A stretch of DNA of 20,419 nucleotides. Origin: UBA11524 sp963590165 (GTDB lineage: Bacteria; Bacillota; Clostridia; Christensenellales; Aristaeellaceae). Location: NCBI GenBank assembly GCA_963590165.1, contig CAVANO010000016.1, positions 1 to 20,419 of the forward strand, written 5' to 3'. Both the position numbers and the translations under genes were made by a program. The notes beneath the pieces are model-generated. The model made no database searches. It saw nothing but the letters and a program-made list of their open reading frames with translations, and was not told where the DNA came from. Shown here piece by piece: positions 12,956-20,419 of this stretch; the stretch's first letter is position 1, and each line of letters starts with the position of its first letter.

Positions 12956-13660
12956 ATGTTAACGATAGCGGTTGTCGAGGATCAGAAGGAATTTGCCGAC
13001 ACGCTGGATGTATATCTGAAACGCTATGCGCTGGAAAAAGGACTGCTGATTGCGATTCAGCATTATTCGGACGGTGCATCCTTTGTGGATGATTACAAAG
13101 GGGACTGTCAGATTATCTTCATGGACATTGCCATGCCGCATATGGACGGTTTGGCGGCGGCAAGGCGTCTGCGACAGACTGATCCGGCCGCATGCCTGAT
13201 TTTCATCACCAGTATGGCACAGTACGCGATTCGTGGCTACGAGGTCGCGGCGCTTGACTTCGTGCTTAAGCCGATCAGTTATGAGCTTTTCTGCATCAAG
13301 ATGGACAAGGCAGTGGCACATGTGCATGTGGACGAAACATACGCCATTCATATTGCCGGCGGCATCAAGCGCATTCACCTGTCTGATTTGGATTACATCG
13401 AGAGCAACAAGCACTATCTGCATTTTCATCTGGCAGAAGAAGAATATCGGGAACGCGGGTCGCTGAAGGAGATTGCAGGATATTTCGAGGGACACGGCTT
13501 TGCCATGGTAAATTCATCTGTGATGGTGAATCTGCCGCGTGTGCAGACAGTGCAGGGCAATGATGTGACGATTGCCGGGCAAATCTTCAGCATCAGCCGT
13601 GCGCACAAAAACGCCTTCTGGGAGAAAATGTCCCGTTGCCTTGGAAATCGAGGTGTCTGA
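12956..13660 (+). CDS. LytTR-family response regulator
   Basis: The 234-residue protein has a receiver domain (acidic pair E8/D9, phosphoacceptor D57 in IIFMDIAMPHMDG, K105 in FVLKPIS) and a C-terminal LytTR DNA-binding domain (about 130-230: GIKRIHLSDLDYIESNKHYL and GFAMVNSSVMVNLPRVQTVQ). LytTR regulators bind paired short direct repeats, generally two helical turns apart, upstream of target promoters. It is followed directly by its kinase (TGAATG, no gap). A direct repeat with 21-base period lies before the GH3 operon downstream, so that operon is the likely target. The ribosome site GGAGGA supports this start. Confidence 0.93.
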   Translation: MLTIAVVEDQKEFADTLDVYLKRYALEKGLLIAIQHYSDGASFVDDYKGDCQIIFMDIAMPHMDGLAAARRLRQTDPAACLIFITSMAQYAIRGYEVAALDFVLKPISYELFCIKMDKAVAHVHVDETYAIHIAGGIKRIHLSDLDYIESNKHYLHFHLAEEEYRERGSLKEIAGYFEGHGFAMVNSSVMVNLPRVQTVQGNDVTIAGQIFSISRAHKNAFWEKMSRCLGNRGV

Positions 13661-14950
13661 ATGAGCTGGAAGGAATTATTTGCTATCACCATCAACCACG
13701 GATACATTCCGCAGATTTTTCTCGCAGAGCTGATTTTCTTCCTGCATGTTGACCGGAAAGAACATTTTGTCCGGCGTGTTGCCGTTGGTCTGCCGGTTTT
13801 TCTGCTTGCCGCTATTGTGCTGCCCAACTTGATTACATACTATGTGATTTCGTTTTTTTCATTCGTGATCTTTCTATTGTCGATGTTCTTCTGGTTCTAT
13901 TGTGTGGATATCGATTTTTCACAGTTTCTTTTCCGCTGCATTGCTGCGCAATTGGTTCAAAATCTGTCCCACCAGATTGAGAATCTGTTCTATCTGCCTT
14001 TTGCCGAGCATTTTACCTACCTCGGCAGGCTGATCTGGTCGGTCACCTGCATGATAGGCGTCTATGTTGCAGCGTATCATTTTCTTGTCTGTAGACTTGA
14101 TTTTTCATCCGATTCCGATGCCCACAAGATGCCTAACCAGCAGTTTATTTTCTTCTTTTCCATCGTGACGACGCTCTTTGTCTATTTGATGCAGTCCCTC
14201 TATCGCGTGTATCAGGTGGATCAGCTGTGGATATCCCGTCCGCCGCTGATTCTGTGCTGCATTTTTGCGCTGTGTGTGCAGTTCGGTTATCTGGCGCTCG
14301 GTCGGGAGCAGGAGAACAATCTGATGCTGGAGCAGATGATTGCCAAGGAGCAGCATCAGATGGAAATGACGCAGGAAAACATGGATGCCATCAACCGGAA
14401 GGCACACGACCTCAAACATCAGATTATTCGATTGCGATCAATGGCACCAACAGATGAAACGGAACTGCAGGAAATTGCGGATGCCGTCGCACAGTACGAA
14501 ACCACCTTTCACACAGGCAACGCCACACTCGATACCATCTTGAGCGATAAGCAACTTGTCTGTAATCAGCATACCATCGAGCTGAGTGTCATGGCACAGG
14601 GCGAACTTCTTGATTTCCTTCGTCCCGGCGAGATTGCATCGTTGTTCGGCAATGCACTGGACAACGCCATCGAATGCGAAATGAAAATTGAAAATGCTGC
14701 GCAGCGCTGCATCTCCCTGCAACTGTTTGAAAGCAAGGGACTTATCTGCTTTCAGGTGGAAAACTATTGTCCACAGGAAACGCATTGGCAGACCGAACTG
14801 CCGACATCCACCAAGCCCGGTCGTCTCGATCATGGTTTCGGTTTGCGGAGCATTCAGTACATTGCGCAGCAGCACCATGGTTCGCTTCATGTGTCGTGGG
14901 AGCAGGAACTTTTCATCCTCCGCGTGCTGATTCCATATGTCAGCGCTTAA
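13661..14950 (+). CDS. GHKL-type sensor histidine kinase (AgrC/VirS-like)
   Basis: The 429-residue protein has an N-terminal membrane part of about six hydrophobic segments (residues about 10-225), then a coiled-coil dimerisation helix with the phosphoacceptor H249 in NRKAHDLKHQI, an N-box NALDNAIE (331-338) and a G-box DHGFGLRSI near the end. This matches the HPK10/GHKL kinases that pair with LytTR regulators and usually sense peptides. No pheromone gene of the AgrD or peptide type is visible nearby, so the signal is unknown; cell-envelope stress or a glycan product are alternatives. It starts immediately after the regulator stop, and a terminator-like hairpin begins 20 bases after its own stop. 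Confidence 0.92.
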   Translation: MSWKELFAITINHGYIPQIFLAELIFFLHVDRKEHFVRRVAVGLPVFLLAAIVLPNLITYYVISFFSFVIFLLSMFFWFYCVDIDFSQFLFRCIAAQLVQNLSHQIENLFYLPFAEHFTYLGRLIWSVTCMIGVYVAAYHFLVCRLDFSSDSDAHKMPNQQFIFFFSIVTTLFVYLMQSLYRVYQVDQLWISRPPLILCCIFALCVQFGYLALGREQENNLMLEQMIAKEQHQMEMTQENMDAINRKAHDLKHQIIRLRSMAPTDETELQEIADAVAQYETTFHTGNATLDTILSDKQLVCNQHTIELSVMAQGELLDFLRPGEIASLFGNALDNAIECEMKIENAAQRCISLQLFESKGLICFQVENYCPQETHWQTELPTSTKPGRLDHGFGLRSIQYIAQQHHGSLHVSWEQELFILRVLIPYVSA

Positions 14951-14958
14951 GCTATGTC

Positions 14959-14989
14959 ATTTTTGCCACAAAACAGCCCGATTTTGCCA
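14959..14989 (+). promoter_or_regulatory. Candidate LytTR binding site: direct repeat with 21-base period
   Basis: TTTTTGCCA (14960-14968) and ATTTTGCCA (14981-14989) match at 8 of 9 bases and repeat with a 21-base period, the arrangement (two 9-base sites, 12-base gap) used by AgrA-type LytTR proteins. A -10-like TGTAAT (15021-15026) without a good -35 follows, as expected for an activator-dependent promoter of the GH3 operon. Confidence 0.45.
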
Positions 14990-15013
14990 TCAGCCGCACA
15001 ATCGGGTTGTTTT
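14970..15013 (+). terminator. Terminator-like hairpin after the kinase gene
   Basis: A 14-bp stem AAAACAGCCCGATT/AATCGGGTTGTTTT with one G-U pair surrounds a 16-base loop. The stem's own A-tract and T-tract make it a potentially bidirectional terminator that separates the two-component genes from the GH3 operon. Confidence 0.75.
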
Positions 15014-15064
15014 GGTGTATTGTAATAGCAACATCCTCGTGAAAGCGAGAAGGAGGAAGGAACC

Positions 15065-17986
15065 ATGAAGAAATCACGGATTTCCCAAAAGGCGCTTCGC
15101 TGCATCATCAGCGTAACCAGCATGCTGCTGGCACTGATGGTCGGTGTAACGTCAGGCGCCGTTTCGATGCAGTCACTTGTCTGCTCCTACATCGGCGGCG
15201 AAACTTACCGGATGGAAGACACGGCAGATGCAACAACAATCGAGCCGTATCCTGACAACGGCCTGTCCTTGGAGGATTGGAAGGACGAGGCGGATAAGTT
15301 GGTGGAGGAAATCGAGAGCGAAGGCATTGTGCTGCTGAAGAACGCCAATGCGGCACTGCCGCTTGCAAAGGGAAGCAAGGTTTCCCTGTTCTCCCGCTCC
15401 TCTGTTGATCTGGTGCTGGGCGGCACCGGCGGCGGCACCATCAAGACCACAAAGATTGAAACGCTTCTCAGCGCTATGGAAGCGGACGGTATGTTCACCA
15501 TCAACCCTGTACTCTGGGATTTCTATAAGCAGTACACAGGTGCAGAATATACGCGAACCCAAGGCGGCTACGCCGGCACAAAGCCGGAAGACGTCCACGT
15601 TGCAGAGGTGCCGATTTCGGATTACACCGATGCAGTGCGTGCTTCTTACGCGGATTACGCGGATGCCGCCATCGTTGTGATTTCTCGCGTCGGCGGCGAA
15701 GGTTCTGACATGCCTTACGGCGACTTCGGTGACGGCAGCAAGTATCTGGCGCTGCAGGAGCAGGAAAAGGAGTTGCTGCTGGAGATCAAGAACAGCGGCA
15801 AGTTCAGCAAGATCATCGCACTGATCAACAGTTCGAACGCTATGGAACTTGGCTGGGTTGATCAGGAGGAATACGGCATTGACGCATGCCTGTGGATCGG
15901 CGGCGTTGGTCAGAGCGGCGCTCGTGCAGTCGCGAAGGCACTGTGCGGCGAAGTGAATCCGTCCGGTCATCTGGTCGATACCTATGCGGCAGATTCCTGC
16001 TCGTCGCCTGCCATGCAGAATTTCGGTGATCACCAGTACACCAATGCAGCAGAAGCGCAGGCTGTCATCAGCGGCACTGCCGGCAGCAGCTATGTGGTGT
16101 ACCAGGAAGGCATCTATGTCGGCTATCGCTACTATGAAACGCGCTATGCGGACAGCGTAATGAATCCCGAAAGCAATGCTTCGTCCTCTGCCGGCGCCTT
16201 CGTCGGAAAGACATGGAACTACGCGGATGAAGTTGACTATTCCTTCGGCTACGGCTTGAGCTACGGTTCTGACGATGGTCTGCCTTTCACGCAGAAAATC
16301 GTTTCCGCAAAGGCAACCGACGACGGTGTTGATGTAACCGTAAAGGTGACGAACAACGGTACGATGGCAGGTAAGAGCCTTGTGCAGCTGTACGCGCAGC
16401 AGCCCTACATCAACGGCGGCATCGAAAAGTCCGCAATTCAGTTGATCGGCTTTGAAAAGACGGATCTGCTACAGCCCGGCGAATCACAGACGGTCACCAT
16501 TCATGCGGCTCAGAATGAATATGCGTCTTATGACTACAAGACGGACAAGACCTATGTGCTGGATGCGGGCGATTACTACTTCGCTATCGGCAACGGCGCG
16601 CATGACGCACTAAACAACATCCTGGCATACTGCGGCAAGACTGTCGAAGACGGCATGGATGCTGACGGCGATGCCAAGAAGGCGTATGCATGGAACAACA
16701 GCGCCAAGAAACTGCTCGATACTTCCGTGCATACCGGAGAAACCATTACCAACCAGTTCGATGACGCTGATCTGAACTACTACGATCAGGAATGCGTATA
16801 CCTTACCCGTGCGGACTGGACGACCTTCCCCACGACCTATGCGGAGCTGACGGCAAATGCAAAGATGCTGGAAATGCTCAATCCGCTGTACACGTATAAT
16901 CAAGCGAAAGCGAATGCCGGTGAAGTGAAGACGTACTCCTACGGCGTGGATAATCAGATGACGCTCGCCAAGATGCACGGCGTTGCATTCGATGATGCTT
17001 CCTGGGACAAGATTCTGGATCAGATGACACTGGAAGATCAGATTCTCATGGTATCTCGTTCCGCGCTCAGCGCTCTGCCGAGCATTGCTTATCCGTCGGT
17101 CTTCATGAAGGACGGCCCTGCGGGCAACAGTGTGCGTAATTACGCAGAAGACGATACGGCCGCAACCGGCTTCTGCTCTGAAGTTGTACTTGCCTCCACC
17201 TACAACCGCGATCTTCTTCGCCGCGTAGGCGAGGCAATGGGCGAGGACTGGCTTCGTACGAATACGGTAGGTGCCTATACGCCTGCTGCTAACATTCATC
17301 GTACGCCTTATGCCGGCCGCAACTTCGAATATTTCTCTGAGGATGGCTTCCTTTCCGGCGAGCTTGCCTATGAAGAAGTCGTTGGTCTGCAGAGCAAGGG
17401 CACAATCAGCTTTGTGAAGCACTTTGCACTTAACGACCAGGAGACAAACCGCATGGGTTTGGCGACCTTCTCCAACGAGCAGGCAATCCGTGAGATCTAT
17501 CTGAAAGCTTTTGAAAAGCCTCTGACGGTCGCACATGCTGCCGCCATGTGTGCCTTTAACCGCATCGGCGTGGTTTGGGCAGAAGCACATACCGGTCTGA
17601 TGACCAATGTGGTTCGCAACGAATGGGGTTGCACCGGCATCATGGATACTGACATTGCCATTAACACGGAGCTTCAGAAGATGGAATCCGGTCTGGTGGC
17701 CGGTACCACCATGTGGGCAACCAGCGGCAGCAATTTTACTGACTATCTCACCAGCAGTGCCGAAGATGATCTGTTGCTGAAGGAAAAAGTGCGTGAATCC
17801 TGCCACTACATCCTGTACAACCTTGCCAACAGCACTGCTGTGAACGGTCTGAGTCCGACGGCGCACGCGGTGCGTGTCCTGCCGTACTGGCAGACGGCTG
17901 CGTATGCAATTTGCGGTGTGCTCGGCGCTGTGATTGTGTTCTGCGGCGTGCTGCTGATTGTCAAGTCCAAGAAGGAAGAGGTGTAA
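15065..17986 (+). CDS. Membrane-anchored GH3 beta-glycosidase with reversed domain order
   Basis: The 973-residue protein has an N-terminal hydrophobic anchor (about 12-33), then the module that is normally C-terminal in GH3 (from EGIVLLKN at 86-93 to about 390), a fibronectin III-like module (about 420-525) and finally the barrel that is normally N-terminal (about 640-900), with DGPAG at 683-687, KHFALNDQE at 785-793 and the GIMDTD segment placing the nucleophile at D863. A transmembrane helix closes the protein (about 945-967) before a basic tail. The reversed order is known for ruminal beta-glucosidases such as Butyrivibrio BglA. I cannot place the acid/base residue. Inference: a surface enzyme trimming beta-linked sugars. 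AAGGAGGAAGG gives a strong start; two genes follow in the same operon. Confidence 0.92.
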   Translation: MKKSRISQKALRCIISVTSMLLALMVGVTSGAVSMQSLVCSYIGGETYRMEDTADATTIEPYPDNGLSLEDWKDEADKLVEEIESEGIVLLKNANAALPLAKGSKVSLFSRSSVDLVLGGTGGGTIKTTKIETLLSAMEADGMFTINPVLWDFYKQYTGAEYTRTQGGYAGTKPEDVHVAEVPISDYTDAVRASYADYADAAIVVISRVGGEGSDMPYGDFGDGSKYLALQEQEKELLLEIKNSGKFSKIIALINSSNAMELGWVDQEEYGIDACLWIGGVGQSGARAVAKALCGEVNPSGHLVDTYAADSCSSPAMQNFGDHQYTNAAEAQAVISGTAGSSYVVYQEGIYVGYRYYETRYADSVMNPESNASSSAGAFVGKTWNYADEVDYSFGYGLSYGSDDGLPFTQKIVSAKATDDGVDVTVKVTNNGTMAGKSLVQLYAQQPYINGGIEKSAIQLIGFEKTDLLQPGESQTVTIHAAQNEYASYDYKTDKTYVLDAGDYYFAIGNGAHDALNNILAYCGKTVEDGMDADGDAKKAYAWNNSAKKLLDTSVHTGETITNQFDDADLNYYDQECVYLTRADWTTFPTTYAELTANAKMLEMLNPLYTYNQAKANAGEVKTYSYGVDNQMTLAKMHGVAFDDASWDKILDQMTLEDQILMVSRSALSALPSIAYPSVFMKDGPAGNSVRNYAEDDTAATGFCSEVVLASTYNRDLLRRVGEAMGEDWLRTNTVGAYTPAANIHRTPYAGRNFEYFSEDGFLSGELAYEEVVGLQSKGTISFVKHFALNDQETNRMGLATFSNEQAIREIYLKAFEKPLTVAHAAAMCAFNRIGVVWAEAHTGLMTNVVRNEWGCTGIMDTDIAINTELQKMESGLVAGTTMWATSGSNFTDYLTSSAEDDLLLKEKVRESCHYILYNLANSTAVNGLSPTAHAVRVLPYWQTAAYAICGVLGAVIVFCGVLLIVKSKKEEV

Positions 17987-17990
17987 TGCC

Positions 17991-18359
17991 ATGAAGAAGA
18001 CGAAATTCACGGTCACATCAATGATTTGCGGTGCACTCTCTCTTGTGACAGCACTACTGTATGCCTTCTCTGTATCGCGCGATCATTCGCCGATCATTAT
18101 CGTCTGCATGATTCTTGCCGGTGCATGCTCCCTTGCATTGTGCTGGAAGAAGGTGCCTGTGTGCGAGTACGTCCCCTTTGTGCTCGTGCTGGTGTCTATT
18201 GCTGTTTTCACTCGCTTGGGCTTCGACGAGGTCGGGGATATCCTTTCCAAGATTAACCTGGATGGCCTGAGCTGGTCGTGGATCGGCAGCGCTATTCTGC
18301 TGATTGCATCGGGCGCTGCCAATGGTATCTGCACGGTATTGGCGGCAGAGAAGGAATAA
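17991..18359 (+). CDS. Small four-helix membrane protein of the GH3 operon
   Basis: The 122-residue protein starts MKKTKFTVTSMICGALSLVT and has four predicted membrane segments (about 8-28, 34-52, 58-75 and 96-117). ATG 17991 is 4 bases after the GH3 stop and uses the AAGAGGTG at the end of that gene, so the two are translationally linked. No family is recognised. Being sandwiched between two membrane-anchored hydrolases suggests a partner or scaffold role in the envelope; it could also be a small transport or sensory component. Confidence 0.8.
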   Translation: MKKTKFTVTSMICGALSLVTALLYAFSVSRDHSPIIIVCMILAGACSLALCWKKVPVCEYVPFVLVLVSIAVFTRLGFDEVGDILSKINLDGLSWSWIGSAILLIASGAANGICTVLAAEKE

Positions 18360-18369
18360 TGCATTGCGA

Positions 18370-18404
18370 AAGGAGCGGCATGGCAACATGCCGTGCTGCT
18401 CCTT
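18370..18404 (+). repeat. Intercistronic hairpin before the esterase gene
   Basis: AAGGAGC (18370-18376) pairs with GCTCCTT (18398-18404) and GGCATG (18377-18382) with CATGCC (18387-18392) around a GCAA tetraloop, with a 5-base bulge. No T-run follows, so it is more likely an RNA stability or processing element than a terminator. Confidence 0.55.
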
Positions 18405-18432
18405 CCCACCATTCTTACATGGGAGGCGTTCC

Positions 18433-19737
18433 ATGTTTCAAACAAAAAAAATCAACAAAGAAACTGCTGTTGCCGCTTTTCCGACGTTTTGTTTCAGCTT
18501 GCTGATTCTGACTGCAGTCTATGAAGTGATTCATACCGCAGTGCTTGGGCATATTACCCCGATTCTCACGGTATCAGGCATTGAAATCAGTGTACTCCTA
18601 ATTGCCTGGATTGCATGGAAGGGTCATCAGCCCTGGTGGATGGTAATTCCCTGTGCTGGTTGCATCGTGGCGTTCGGTTACATGAACATTGCTGTAGCAG
18701 GACTCTATTATACGGGCTTACTGGTAACATCAGCCATCTGTTGCATCTGGACACTTGTAGGCTGCTTCTTCCTGTACAGAAAGATGGACAAGATTGCTGC
18801 TTTTCCAAAACTTCCTGCAATCCTTTTGCTCGCAATGATGGTGATTCTCGGATGTATCTGGGGCATCAACGTGTGGTCAGACAAGCATCGGGAGGGTTCC
18901 GCCGAACACGCCATGTGGGCTGTTCCTACCTACTGGGATACCGAAGGCGATGAAGCAAAGGGCACGATCGAGGAAATCTTCTACACAACCCACGCCTATG
19001 CAACGGATCAGCGCGAGGTTACAAAGTCTGCACTGGTCTATCTACCGGCAGGATATGACGAAAGCAAGCAGTACAACATCCTCTATCTGATGCACGGCAC
19101 CGGCGATGATCAATACTACTGGCTGCAGAAGTTCCCCTACAACAAGGTGATGCTCGACCGGCTAATCGATGCAGGCGAGATTGAGCCGCTGATTGTTGTG
19201 ACGCCGACATTCTACTGCGAGTCGGACTGCGCAGAAGATATTCAGGGACCAGAAAAGCTGACGTATGCTTTTAAGGACGAACTACGCAATGACCTGATGC
19301 CTGCGGTCGAAAGCAAGTATTCCACCTACGCTGAAACAGCTGATGATGCAGGCTTCAAGGCAAGCCGCCATCACCGCGCCTTTGCCGGACTTTCACGTGG
19401 TGCTGTCACAACATATCGTTCTGCTATGTGCGGTGCTCTGGATTACTTTGCATCCTTCGGCACCTTCAGTGCGTCGCGAATTTCCGCCGAATACTATCAG
19501 GCACATGCGCAAAGCGATGAATTTGCCGATTATAGTATTGATTATCTCTACGTCACAACAGGCAATTTCGACCATGGCCTTCCGCGGCAATTGAAGGACT
19601 ACCACGCAATGCTTGCCATCGATTCACGGCTGACGTTCGGCGAAAACACATCACTCGATGTGTTCCCGATGCGCTACCACTCCATGGGCAACTGGCATCT
19701 GGCACTCTACAACTTCCTGCAAAAGCTTTTCAAGTAA
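18433..19737 (+). CDS. Membrane-fused esterase of the feruloyl esterase/esterase D type
   Basis: From ATG 18433 (after GGGAGG) the product is 434 residues: about five transmembrane segments (residues 15-155), then an alpha/beta-hydrolase of the putative esterase family (CE1-like). Visible are the strand/oxyanion region YLMHGTGDD (218-226), VVTPTFYCES, the nucleophile elbow GLSRG with S321, and YHSMGNWHLALYNFL near the C-terminus where H416 could be catalytic. A CE1-type enzyme next to a GH3 glycosidase would remove acyl or feruloyl groups from hemicellulose-like glycans; acting on the bacterium's own envelope polymers is an alternative. The membrane domain fused to it is unusual for secreted CE1 enzymes. 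A terminator closes the operon. Confidence 0.85.
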   Translation: MFQTKKINKETAVAAFPTFCFSLLILTAVYEVIHTAVLGHITPILTVSGIEISVLLIAWIAWKGHQPWWMVIPCAGCIVAFGYMNIAVAGLYYTGLLVTSAICCIWTLVGCFFLYRKMDKIAAFPKLPAILLLAMMVILGCIWGINVWSDKHREGSAEHAMWAVPTYWDTEGDEAKGTIEEIFYTTHAYATDQREVTKSALVYLPAGYDESKQYNILYLMHGTGDDQYYWLQKFPYNKVMLDRLIDAGEIEPLIVVTPTFYCESDCAEDIQGPEKLTYAFKDELRNDLMPAVESKYSTYAETADDAGFKASRHHRAFAGLSRGAVTTYRSAMCGALDYFASFGTFSASRISAEYYQAHAQSDEFADYSIDYLYVTTGNFDHGLPRQLKDYHAMLAIDSRLTFGENTSLDVFPMRYHSMGNWHLALYNFLQKLFK

Positions 19738-19755
19738 ATACTGCACAATTGCAAG

Positions 19756-19791
19756 AACGCAGCTCCCGTTTCGGCTGAGAGCTGCGTTTTT
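19756..19791 (+). terminator. Rho-independent terminator of the GH3/esterase operon
   Basis: A perfect 10-bp stem AACGCAGCTC/GAGCTGCGTT with a 13-base loop is followed by T residues to 19791. It lies 19 bases after the esterase stop, and 28 bases from the stop of the convergent gene. Confidence 0.9.
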
Positions 19792-19818
19792 CGTATGGCA
19801 ACGGATGAAAATGATTCA

Positions 19819-20419
19819 CTATCTAAAATTAAAATCCAGCCCCGACTTCTTCAGCATCTTGTGATATTCATCCACCGCCTGATTGCTTGCAATCTGCTCC
19901 TCCTGCACACATGTCCGGATATTTCCGCGCCTGTGCAGTAACACGTCAAACCAACGCACTACCCACATTGCAGGCAACCAAATCGGACATTTCTCCAGAA
20001 TCGGATACATGCCTTTCATCTTATCAAGCGGCAGAAAAAACCGTGTCAGCCAGTTGTGAACTCTTGCTTTGCCAACCGAGCCCTGCTCGTTGACCTGTTT
20101 AAGCATCGTCGACTTCAGGCTGTTCTCGTGCGTCCCAAACACGCCGCTCGCAAACAACCGATCAGAAATCAGCTGCGATGCTTCCACGTGCTCCGCATCA
20201 CCAAACCACACATCCAGCATGAGCATCGTATTCGCATAGAAACGCTCAAGTTGGAGTTGCGTCAGCGTCTGCTGAATATACTTTTCGTCCATGTCTGGAT
20301 ACGCCTTGTGGTAGACGTATAAGTCAAGCGCTTGACGGATGCCAGCACCGGCATCGCGGTAATGTTTCGCGTAGTGCGTGAAGATGTAAATGAACGTGTC
20401 TTCATGGCTCATTTCATAG
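19819..20419 (-). CDS. C-terminal part of a nucleotidyltransferase-family protein, cut by the window edge
   Basis: About 200 residues are visible and the frame stays open to the right edge; the methionine at 20412 (YEMSHED) is most likely internal. The segment SHEDTFIYIFTHYAKHYRDA, then GIRQALDLYVYHKAY, is the typical C-terminal part of the uncharacterised nucleotidyltransferase family NTP_transf_5, whose catalytic GxS/DxD part would lie beyond the window. Members often sit in polysaccharide or defence regions, with unknown substrates. It converges on the esterase operon. It is not related to the AbiEii remnant beyond the broad superfamily. Confidence 0.8.
   Translation of the reverse strand, partial: YEMSHEDTFIYIFTHYAKHYRDAGAGIRQALDLYVYHKAYPDMDEKYIQQTLTQLQLERFYANTMLMLDVWFGDAEHVEASQLISDRLFASGVFGTHENSLKSTMLKQVNEQGSVGKARVHNWLTRFFLPLDKMKGMYPILEKCPIWLPAMWVVRWFDVLLHRRGNIRTCVQEEQIASNQAVDEYHKMLKKSGLDFNFR

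Noticed and set aside
16610..18016. Minus-strand frame of 468 codons
   Set aside because: Antisense to the GH3 gene; rich in His, Cys and Arg and without a ribosome site.
1..20419. CRISPR array, tRNA genes, integrase or clear att sites
   Set aside because: I saw no regularly spaced direct repeats of CRISPR size, no cloverleaf-like sequence and no integrase or recombinase coding, so prophage ends cannot be placed.

Overview
The window looks like gut Clostridia DNA of the Oscillospiraceae/Ruminococcaceae type. The grounds are the GHKL/LytTR two-component pair, a GH3 enzyme with reversed domain order, and prophage genes of the kind common in those genomes. No rRNA or marker gene is present, so the taxon is an inference.

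Positions 1 to about 10,100 are phage-derived and mosaic. Block A runs on the minus strand: a truncated VapE/primase-like gene (8444-10024), the 3' part of an SNF2 helicase (4343-4906), a sigma/HTH-like gene, a chain of overlapping small genes and a PAPS-reductase-like PP-loop enzyme (168-1055). Block B (about 4890-8450) sits inside block A in the opposite orientation. It carries the last codons of a portal/head-type protein, four consecutive genes that share an N-terminal HGIKGMKWGVRR-type module, a zinc-ribbon membrane protein with its own promoter and terminator, and the N-terminal part of a large terminase. Both ends of block B cut genes on both sides at the same point. The cause is either real recombination or an assembly/amplification chimera, and the sequence alone cannot decide which.

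Positions 10,200-11,340 hold a lower-GC module: an XRE regulator with a near-consensus promoter and a 50-residue partner gene. Positions 11,340-11,890 have no convincing gene. Then comes an intact AbiEi-type antitoxin (11893-12474) followed by a wrecked AbiEii toxin gene (12476-12815), so the antitoxin is an orphan.

Positions 12,890-19,790 look like host chromosome and form one plausible functional unit. A LytTR response regulator and its GHKL kinase are followed by a terminator with a 21-bp-spaced direct repeat. Next come a doubly membrane-anchored GH3 enzyme, a small membrane protein, a membrane-fused esterase of the feruloyl esterase/esterase D type, and a strong terminator. Inference: a surface glycan-degrading or glycan-remodelling operon controlled by the adjacent sensor. 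The right edge holds the C-terminal part of a minus-strand nucleotidyltransferase-family protein.

Most worth a second look: the four-gene MKWGVRR cluster; the two block B junctions; paired terminator hairpins whose arm can also pair with the start codon of the next gene (3677-3787); the orphan AbiEi with a candidate operator; and the possible LytTR sites in front of the GH3 operon.
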